In this document: in pieces, positions 43,412 to 51,690 of the stretch | Layout of the letters: each line of letters begins with the position of its first letter | Numbering within the stretch: position 1 is the stretch's first letter | Assembly (NCBI RefSeq): GCF_905171765.1 | Contig: NC_053389.1 | Coordinates: 747,845,146 to 747,909,145 of the forward strand | Length of the DNA stretch: 64,000 bases | Direction: 5' to 3' | DNA from: Bufo bufo | Taxonomy: Eukaryota; Chordata; Amphibia; Anura; Bufonidae | Program-made: the position numbers and the translations under genes | The notes under the pieces: model-generated | Databases searched by the model: none | Told to the model about the DNA's origin: nothing | The model's input: the letters and a program-made list of their open reading frames with translations, nothing else

Positions 43412-44683
43412 ATGAAAAAAGGGGATAAGACATTCTTCAGATACATAAATGAAAAAAGGAAATTAAAACAAGGAATAACTAAATTAAAAACAAAGGACGG
43501 AAGGTATGTAGAAGAGAATAAAGGGCTAGCCGACTGCCTTAATGAATACTTCTGTTCAGTTTTTACAAAAGAAAAAGGAGAAGGACCTCCACTAGAAAGA
43601 ATGACTATTAAATCGTTTGATTCATGTATCTTTACAGAGGAAGATGTTCTAAGTTTGATGTCTAAGGTGAAGACGGATAAGTCACAGGGGCCTGATGAGA
43701 TACACCCAAAATTATTAAAAGAGCTTAGTGGTGAGCTGGCAAAACCGTTAACAGATTTATTTAACCAATCATTAGTAACAGGAGTCGTCCCGGAAGATTG
43801 GAAATTGGCAAATGTCGTGCCCATTCACAAGAAAGGTAGTAGGGAGGAATCGAGCAACTATAGACCAGTGAGTCTGACATCAATAGTAGGCAAATTAATG
43901 GAAACCCTATTAAAGGATAGGATTGTGGAACATCTAAAATCCCATGGATTGCAAGATGAAAAACAACATGGGTTTACTTCAGGGAGATCATGTCAAACAA
44001 ATCTTATAGATTTTTTTGACTGGGTGAATAAAATAATAGACGGTGGAGGTGCAGTAGACATTGCATATCTAGATTTTAGTAAGGCTTTTGACACTGTCCC
44101 ACATAGAAGACTTATCAATAAACTGCAGTCATTGTGCATGGACTCCCATATTGTTGAGGGGATTAGGCAGTGGCTGAGTGACAGACAACAGAGGGTTGTA
44201 GTCAATGGAGAACATTCAAAACAAGGTAATGTTACCAGTGGGGTTCCACAGGGATCTGTACTGGGACCGATTTTGTTTAATATCTTCATAAGTGATATTG
44301 CAAAAGGCCTCGCTGGTAAGGTTTGTCTTTTTGCTGATGACACAAAGATATGTAACAGGGTTGATGTTCCTGGAGGGAAACGCCAAATGGAAAAGGATTT
44401 AGGAAAACTAGAAGAATGGTCAGAACTCTGGAAACTGAAATTTAATGTGGATAAGTGCAAGATAATGCACCTGGGGCGTAAAAACCCAAGGGCAGAATAT
44501 AGAATATTTGACACAGTCCTTACCTCAGTATCTGAGGAAAGGGATTTAGGAGTAATTATTTCAGAAGACTTAAAGGTGGGAAGACAATGTAATAGAGCAG
44601 CACGAAATGCCAGCAGAATGCTTGGATGTATAGGGAGAGGTATAAGCATGCATGGGATAGGCATAATGCCATCCTTCATATAA
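43412..44683 (+). pseudogene. CR1 ORF2 reverse transcriptase
   Basis: A 423-codon frame covers the RT: GPDEIHPKLLKEL, NYRPVSLTSIVGKLME, AYLDFSKAFDTVPH (first Asp), GVPQGSVLGPILF, and the active-site FADDTKI near 44330-44345. The C-terminal thumb region ends at MLGCIGRG and then reads into 3' UTR sequence because of an internal deletion. RT residues are intact, so only the ORF2 ends are lost. Family: CR1/L2 group. Confidence 0.93.
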
Positions 44684-44788
44684 GATAGGGCCAGGGGCTA
44701 TCCATAGGATTCAGTATATTGGGCAGACTAGATGGGCCAAATGGTTCTTATCTGCCGACACATTCTATGTTTCTATGTAAACAATTGA

Positions 44789-45257
44789 ACCACAATGTGA
44801 ATGAGGCCCTCCATTATGTGATATGCAGGCTATATCGAAGTGCCTCTTCCTTGTAATTCTTGGCAGCACTTGCACTTTATATACTAGTAAACATACAGGA
44901 AAGAATGTTTCCTAACAACTTTTCCTCTAGAATCGATTTTATCTTCGGTTTTGTGCGTATTATTGTAGGTCTGTAAAAGTGGCGTACTACTCGGACAACA
45001 TCATTCCCAGCAGCAACCTGGGAGTCGAAGATGCATCCAGACATCCTCCCCATGCAGTTCCCGAACCATTTCGGTGGTGTTTCCATCAATTTCTGACCTT
45101 TTCCTATAAACCAGACACCCTACCCTCTTCAGAGCAGGGGGTGCCTGGTTTAATGACCGGGTTCTCTCATTGACTTTTATTGTGCTCGGTAGAGCACTCG
45201 AGGATCCCGAGGTGTTCGACCCTAGCACCTGAGCACTTTGGTGCCCGATCAACACTA
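44789..45257. other. right subterminal region of the 8.5-kb hAT
   Basis: It contains a diverged second copy of the hAT repeat seen at 41890-41990, then GGTGCCTGGTTTAATGACCG and TGCTCGGTAGAGCACTCG. The latter match, in inverse, the left end region of the element at 21603-21730. It ends at the terminal inverted repeat. Confidence 0.7.
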
Positions 45258-45265
45258 CTCTGGAT

Positions 45266-47042
45266 GCATTTGGCGCATGTGCAGAGATCTTACCAAATGT
45301 ACTCTGCAGGCAAGTATCTGCAAAACAGCTCACAAGGATACATTAATAATCAGACATACTAATAATTGTATGTGCCACTGATGATGTACTACTTCTAGCC
45401 TTCAGTAGGTTTTCCATTTAGTAGACTAGGTGCAGCAGGAAAAATGGTAACAGATTGATTTGACATCAGGTCCAATAAGGTAAGATTAATACAGAGGAGT
45501 AAAGGGAAATGAATGGGATAAAGACTCTGACTTTCAGACAAAGTCACTAAAGAAACTCTGCAGCAGCATGGAACCCCCATGCTTGTCACAGCTGAAAGGG
45601 TTAATGACTTTTTGACTGCATGAAGCTGGCAATGAAATTTCACATTACGCCTGAGATATGCAAATCCCTCATTTCTATCACTGCTACTTTGATGTTTCTT
45701 TGAATTCCCGCTAGATTCATTGATGTCAAACTGATGTTAAAGCCTTTTGAAATTGACAAGGCCCATGAAACTGATAGATTGCTGCAGATGCGAAATTATT
45801 TAAGGTGCCTGATGTTGTAATTGATTCTACGCTAACACACATTTTTTAATCTTTCATTACACATACTGGCATTTTCCCGAGTGCTTTTTAAAAATTGCCA
45901 AGAGGATCTTGAGCAATGAACAGGTCTCATAAGGAGTGCATAGTAGAATTATACATTAATCACATGTAATTATTGTATGTAATTACACCAGGCACTTGAC
46001 CAAAACACTGTATGTATGGCATGTGCCTCCCTGCCGCAGTTATTAAAATGCTTCCTAATTGCTATATATTGTACAAATCTGGCCTTTAAATAAATATAGT
46101 TTTCTTGAGAGCCCGTGAAAGAAAAATTGTCACTCATCTTTCAATTGCAGCGCCTGAATGGGCGGTGCATGACCAGAAACTTGGGGGTTGTTGTAGTTCA
46201 GAAAGACATGGCTGCTTTTTCAAGCTTGTCTATTGACTGCCTGATATTGCAGTTCAGCTCCACTGAATTTAGTAAACTACAATACAATGTACTACCTATT
46301 AAACAGGCATGATACTGTATGTTTTTCTTTCCCTGGGAAACCCTTTTAAAGAACACCAAAGAACTATGTGTCATGCACTCCGCCCTTAGGTTCTGAACTG
46401 AGCATAACACCATGGATAAGATTTGTCTTTAAAGGGCTTGTTAACCTCTGGAGACTTTTTCTACAGACCCTTGCTGCTAATCATACTTACGTGTTCCCTG
46501 TCACTGGGTTCCAGCTCCATTGATGCCCCACCATCACTGCAGGTCTCGGGTCTTCCCGCGTCAACATCTGATTTGGCACAGGTCAAGTGACCACTGAAGC
46601 CAATAACTGGCCTCAGTAGTCACGTGTCCCCAATGAGTCATGTCACGTGACCCACGTAAAATTGAATGTTGACACAAACTGGGGACCTGCAGAAATGGCG
46701 GGGCAGCCATGGAGCCAGGACCCAGAGGCATGGATCAGGTGAGTAAGATTACCACTGTGGCCACGTTCGGGGGTTCTGAAGAAAAAGTCCCCAGGGGTGA
46801 CCAACCTTTTTAGGACCTGTAAATTGGTAAGTTTTATCTGCTTGTATTTGAAGTTTTATTTAGGAGAACGATTTAAGACAAGAGAAGGACTCATCTTTGC
46901 AAAAACTTATCTGAAAGAATTTATTAAAGGTCATGGTCTACATTAAAATGTGAAAAACAATTATATATTTTTTTTTTACTATTGAGATATGGGGAAATAG
47001 AGACTTTGGACTGCCCCTCCTTGCCATGGACTTCATATTTTG
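45266..47042. other. mostly unassigned; MITE-like stretch 46430-46865
   Basis: 45266-46429 shows no gene or repeat that I can name. 46430-46865 (CTTGTTAACCTCTGGAGAC to AGGGGTGACCAACC) has weakly inverted ends and resembles the segment at 35728-36110, probably a MITE. No coding sequence is supported. Confidence 0.35.
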
Positions 47043-47343
47043 AAATTTACAGGGGGTTTTAAGTTCAGTATTGATTGATTATCATCAGGATAGGCCATCA
47101 TTATCTGATTGGTGGGGGTCTGACTCCTAGCACCCCGGGCAAGCAGCTATTTGAAGAGGCCTCAGCACTCCAGTGAGCGTCTGAATCATTCAAACTGAAT
47201 GGGACTGAGCTGAACGTAGGTTATGTGACCGATGAATGTGATGTCAATGGGCTAGGAAGATGCCACAGCACTCACCAAAGCTGCATGGCCTCTTCAAACA
47301 GCTGATCGAACAGCCAGGTATGATAATAGGTCATCAATATTCC
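47043..47343. repeat. MITE with GATAGGTCATCAATAT ends, copy 2
   Basis: This aligns with 25003-25421: CAGGATAGGCCATCATTATC, TGGTGGGGGTC, GTGACCGATGAATG and GGCTAGGAAGATGCC are shared blocks. It is shorter by internal deletion. A LINE tail follows it directly. Confidence 0.6.
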
Positions 47344-47432
47344 TTCTGGGATTCGTGTCCCGACCTATCCCTTGGTTGAACTTGACGGACTTAAGTCTTT
47401 TTTCAACCGTTTTAACTATGTAACTATGTAAT
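47344..47432 (+). repeat. CR1/L2-type LINE 3' tail
   Basis: The sequence GGTTGAACTTGACGGACTTA, a T-run, CAACCGTTTTAACTATG and the short repeat TAACTATG mark the 3' end of a CR1/L2 LINE. It is a different family from the 40462/41998 copies. Confidence 0.75.
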
Positions 47433-49816
47433 ATTCTACTGGAAAACTTTTTTTATATTTGTAACCCACTGGCCAGGGTCGTGAGAAGCTCTTCTACAGA
47501 TTGAATAAGCACTGCTATTTTCATTAGTTTAAACCCTCTATAACTGTTCTTCCTAATTTTTACAATCTGGTTCCATATTTAAGATGTTGGCTCACTAGTG
47601 GTCAAGGCCAGGAGCAGAAGAAGAGGTATGAGGCAAACTATCCAAAGGGCAAGGCAATAACAATATCCAGAAACAATGCCAAAATCAAGCTCAATCAAGA
47701 CTCTAGATCAGAGTCACAATACATTGGAACAGGAACAGGAGCCAGGCAAAAGGTAATACCATAATTTGCAGGAAAAACTTGATGGCTGATTCCTCTTTAC
47801 ATAAACCTGACATCAGTGTGTACTGGTTGTCATGGTGACCAAAGGTGCTAGCCATAATGAGGAAAAGATCTGCAGCCAGATGCAGCAGGACCACAGTTGA
47901 AAAAAGGATAGGAGGAGGAAGCATTTGATTGCCTAGCAACAAGATATGGCTTTCGGACAGTAGCCCGATGCTTGCCTGAGCATGTTACTGGAGGAGAGTA
48001 ACACAAGTGATTATTATGAGTATATAATTAATTCAAAGCAAAATAAGTTTTAGGAATACAGGCGTCTAAGCTGGCAGCCTAAAAGCCTCAACAGCTGGCA
48101 ATGATTAACCATTTGCGCTGACATCTGTCATGTCAGGCGCCAGCCTTTGTGTACACAGATGACGGTAGAAAATTATCTTGTGTAAGTTTGCTTTAAATAC
48201 CCAGGTTAATTGCACATCCTGTAATTTTTGGTGTCTTGTAATGTTACCAAGAAAAGTATAATTGGTTTGAATAGATAGAGCAGCAATTAGCACACATTAA
48301 TTTAGAACAAAATTGGCTTTTTCTATCAAACAATCCTGATTAAAAAAAAGTATATATCTAAAATCCCCCCCTGCCAAAAAGAAAAAATAATTAGAGCAAT
48401 GTATCAATTTGAGTATTCTGATGTTTAAACCTGAAGATTAGAAACAGATGAGCGGCAACACATAAACACTGTGGTAGGCTCTATGAGAAAGCTCAGAGTA
48501 GGTCCCTCTTGATTGTATCTGATTTTGTCGTTCAGGACAGAAGGCAGCAGTGTTTGTTTATTATCCACCTTCTTCCATCTCCTCAAGATTAGTTCCAAAG
48601 TCCTATCCTTTGCTCACAAAGTAGTTCCTCTGGGTAGGGGAGTCCTTCAAAGATTGTTACTACCCACTAGCAAAGAACATGGGACCAACCAGGGTCACTC
48701 TCTGCAAGGGATCCATAGCATTAGCTTGAGCTGTCTACATGGTAGGTACCTCCTTGCAACTCTATATTGTGGACACAGACTTTCACAGGTTTTGTAGGAA
48801 GTTCCTTCTCCTGTACCGCATGTAAAATAAGTTCTTCCTCGAATATGACTGGTTGCTATGGCTATGGGCAACTAAGCCAGTTTTCCTTTACATCAGTTTT
48901 GATAAGTTTACCCCTTTTTGTCTACTTCTCACAAGACCAACAAGAGGTATAGACCTGGCAATGGATAAATTAGGGGTGGAGTTTAAGGGAATACGTATTC
49001 TTTACCTTTATCCCCCCAACATGAGGGTATGGATCTTTTCCCAGCAAATCCCTAGGTAGTCTCCATTAGTGGACGAAGTCCAGGTACAAAGGCAATGGAT
49101 AGGCATTGCAGTTAGACAGTGCTGGATGAAATTTGGTCATACCAGGTAGACAGGAAAATATCCGCATGGGTAGCAGACAAGAAGAAATGGTCAAGTATAC
49201 AAACCATGTCAACGCCAAACAGAATGGATACATAACCTGACGATTAGAAGTAACACTATGTATTGTTTGGCTCGTTCTGGTCAGAGCAACCTCTTACTTC
49301 CACAGCTTGTAACACCTCTTCTCCCGCAAGAGATAATAACATTGTTATTTTGCAGTTCACAACCTTCATTTATTTGATGTCTGCATGCCAGGATCAACAG
49401 TGTTTTCCGGCCATTAATAAATGAGTCTAGAAGATAGATATGTAGTATTACTGCTGCCTTTGGCACTTTCCCGCTCTGTAACTTTCCTGCCTTTCTCTAT
49501 CACAGCACAGGAATGAGCAGTGCTGTGTCTTGGGCTCCGTCATGCTCTAAACCTTGTGATCTTTCTTCGCACCGGCGGACTGTGTGATTTCTCCTTGTCA
49601 CATTTGCAGTTTCAGACAATATGGTGCTCAGTGAGCTGGGCAGTGTCCAAACCTTTTTCTATTGACTAGAAAGAGCAGAATGCTTGGACTTTGTCAAAAG
49701 CAGCAAATAAACTCCACAAGTTCTGTGACTGCTGCCTCTCTTTACTAACACAACGCTATTTAACATGTTACCACAGACAAATTTGCCTCTTTCTCTTCAG
49801 GGTATAGGCACATCAG
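47433..49816. other. unassigned sequence
   Basis: I found no coding domain, transposon end or array here. Short open frames (for example 47703-47942 minus and 48513-48797 plus) lack recognisable features. Confidence 0.3.
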
Positions 49817-49971
49817 CAGGGTCAGACTGGCCCACCAGAGTACCACAGGACTCAGTGGGCCCAATCTCTGACATTAGTAGACCTCTAATAAAACAGGGCC
49901 CTATATACAGAAAGGGTGGGCCCTCTGAATAATTTCCTCTGGTAGGCCCTAGGGACTTTAGACTGACACTG
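49817..49971. mobile_element. hAT MITE, 155 bp
   Basis: The ends CAGGGTCAGACTGG and CTTTAGACTGACACTG form an imperfect inverted repeat. The flanking eight bases CACATCAG and CGCACCAG match in six positions, an eroded 8-bp duplication. It is non-coding. Confidence 0.65.
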
Positions 49972-50449
49972 CGCACCAGTGTAGTTTCTGACAATTTTCG
50001 GTGTAAAATTTCAGGTGGTTTTCTCAGCGTATCTGCATTACATTCACGATAAAATTTGCACACATTATTTGCAGATTTTGGCACAGAAAATCTGCACTGA
50101 AAGCAATTGACATGCTGCAGATTTTAAAATCCGTACCACAAGTAAATTTCCGTGTTGCAAATTTCTGCTCCGTGTATATTATATGTTGAAATCTACTGCT
50201 GATACTGTATTATCCTGTGGATTTCCGACACACGTGCGCATACACTCTAACATTTCCGGAGGTCCCTGAGCCATGGTAATAGCTGGCCACTGAGGTTACC
50301 TTTTTTAGTAAAGAAAAGCATCAATAATTTATATTATATGAAATTCTTTTAATCATAAAGAAAATTTCATAGATTATGACATGAATTTGTCAGTCAGCGA
50401 AGTCCATGATAAAAATTCAGCTTGACTTCACATTTATTTAGTCTACTTT
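49972..50449. other. unassigned, part of an old MITE
   Basis: Repeated GCAGATTTT, AAAATCTGC and AAATTTCCGTG blocks around 50040-50220 suggest a decayed MITE. No gene is seen. Confidence 0.35.
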
Positions 50450-51081
50450 GTGGAGACAGGAAAAAAGTTTGATGAATGGCATTGGTAAGTGTTTAACGAA
50501 TCAAAGCATCCAAAGCAGAAGTTAATCCAAAGTTTAGGAAAAATTTGATTTGCTCTTTGTGTTAATGAATCAGATTTTTTCAAAAATGGCTGCTGCACGT
50601 GTTGCAAAGTGAAAGTAAAAAGCTTGGGAATGCGATATGACCCATTGACCATATGACCAATCGAAAAATTTGATTCACAATAAATCAAAATTTCCTGGTG
50701 CTTTGTGGTAACAAATCAATTTTTTCCTAAAATGGTGGCGACATGTGTTACAAAGTGAACGCCTGGGAACAAGAGATTACCCATAATGCAGTGCATCTAG
50801 CCAATCAGCAGATAGCCATCCCCTGTTATGTCACAAGCCGCCATTTCACTGTAAGGGGAGCTAAGGGAGAGCCGTGACAAGCTCTATTGCGCTAGGGAGA
50901 GTGTTACAGATAAACAGCAAAAAAAAAAAAAAAAGAATATTCGAGAGGGAGCGTGCAGGGAGATTGTAGGTAGTGTTTTTTGAGACTGTAGGGAGAGGAT
51001 AGGGAGAATGCAGGCTGAGTGTAATCACCCTTTGCATCTTGCTTACCTGCTGCACCATTCATACTTAATCTGTCAATATAT
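50450..51081 (+). repeat. hAT-type leader, interrupted by the Gmr1-like element
   Basis: Blocks such as AAAATTTGATT and CCTGGTGCTTTGTGG resemble the hAT MITE at 36200-36553. The end TGCTGCACCATTCATACTTA resembles GCTGCAGCATTCATAATATA at 63214-63233, on the far side of the insertion cluster. This suggests that the insertions at 51082-63082 sit inside one hAT remnant. An A16 run lies at about 50919-50934. Confidence 0.5.
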
Positions 51082-51256
51082 TGTGGTGTCTCACAGGGTG
51101 AAGTAATTGAGGGTATATATGTGTCTCCCAGGTTCTTAGCATATGCTGAAGAAAGTTATTTAGGAAAGGGTTAAAAAACCTAAGCCTGGGTCCTGATGAG
51201 CTGCACCTGGGGAGTTGCTAGATAACTGGGCTGACAACACACTTGCTCAGAACTTC
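51082..51256 (+). repeat. partial 5' LTR of the young Gmr1-like element
   Basis: It starts TGTGGTGTCTCACAGG and matches the 3' LTR for 175 bp with two differences. After ...CAGAACTTC the sequences part company, so about 340 bp of the LTR are missing. The region 51257-51476 after it has no LTR match and includes an A17 run. Confidence 0.9.
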
Positions 51257-51476
51257 ACCTCAGAAAAGCTGAATGCTGCAGTGCTGTGTGGGAACTTAAA
51301 GGGCCAGAAGCCCGTTTGCTCAGTGGAACAGGTGCTGCTGAATACTTTAAAAAAAAAAAAAAAAACTGTGTGGAGTTAAAGGGGGCTTGCCTCTGGAAAT
51401 TTTTCTGGTCCTTGAACAGCTGGTTGCTAAGGGTAACTCCTGAATACAAATAGTTTCTGGACTTGGGAACAGGTAT

Positions 51477-51690
51477 ATGTCCTGGGTAAAACCTGCTACA
51501 TTGCTGCAGAGAAAGACTCCTGACATGGAGGATATGTTAAAGGCTTTGCTGCAAGCCACCGCAGCCCAGCAACATGCAAACAAAGTGCAGCAAGAAGCTA
51601 ATCGGCAGACAGAGGATCTGGCGCGGTCTATGGCAATGCAACTTACTACTCTAACCGAGATGCAAAACAAATTGGTCCCATGGGGAAGAA
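51477..51690 (+). pseudogene. Gmr1-like Gag N-terminus, out of frame with the rest
   Basis: The frame holds MEDMLKALLQATAAQQHANK and then QQEANRQTEDLARS, a Gln/Ala-rich likely coiled coil matching the start of the Gag fragment at 37578. It is in a different frame from the main open frame at 51680, so one frameshift near 51680-51720 separates them. The ATG at 51525 (in GACATGGAGG) is the likely Gag start. Confidence 0.75.

Larger units (their letters stand above)
41998..44788 (+). mobile_element. CR1-like LINE with ORF1 end, endonuclease and RT
   Basis: The copy contains the esterase-type end of ORF1, a full endonuclease and RT, and a 3' UTR ending in TTCTATGTTTCTATGT, the short-repeat tail of CR1/L2 elements. 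Near 44640 the ORF2 frame jumps straight to the 3' UTR, so the C-terminal part present in the 40462 copy is deleted. It lies within the 3' part of the hAT; sequences on either side (GCCCTCC.TTATGTG and CTTCCTTGTAAT) are related hAT repeats. Confidence 0.93.
36729..45257. mobile_element. 8.5-kb hAT transposon with perfect 8-bp TSD, heavily nested
   Basis: The left end TAGTGTTGATCGAGC and the right end GCCCGATCAACACTA are inverted repeats. Both flanks are CTCTGGAT (36721-36728 and 45258-45265), a perfect 8-bp duplication. Inside, hAT transposase coding (38022-39104 and 40356-40460) is interrupted by foreign sequence: a Gmr1-like LTR plus gag piece on the left, an LTR-like insertion, two CR1 copies and a 41-bp minisatellite. 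The N-terminal half of the transposase is gone. This copy ties the TAGTGTTGA end family to a hAT transposase. Confidence 0.92.

Noticed and set aside
43993..44679. 228-codon minus-strand frame
   Set aside because: It is the antisense shadow of the CR1 reverse transcriptase.
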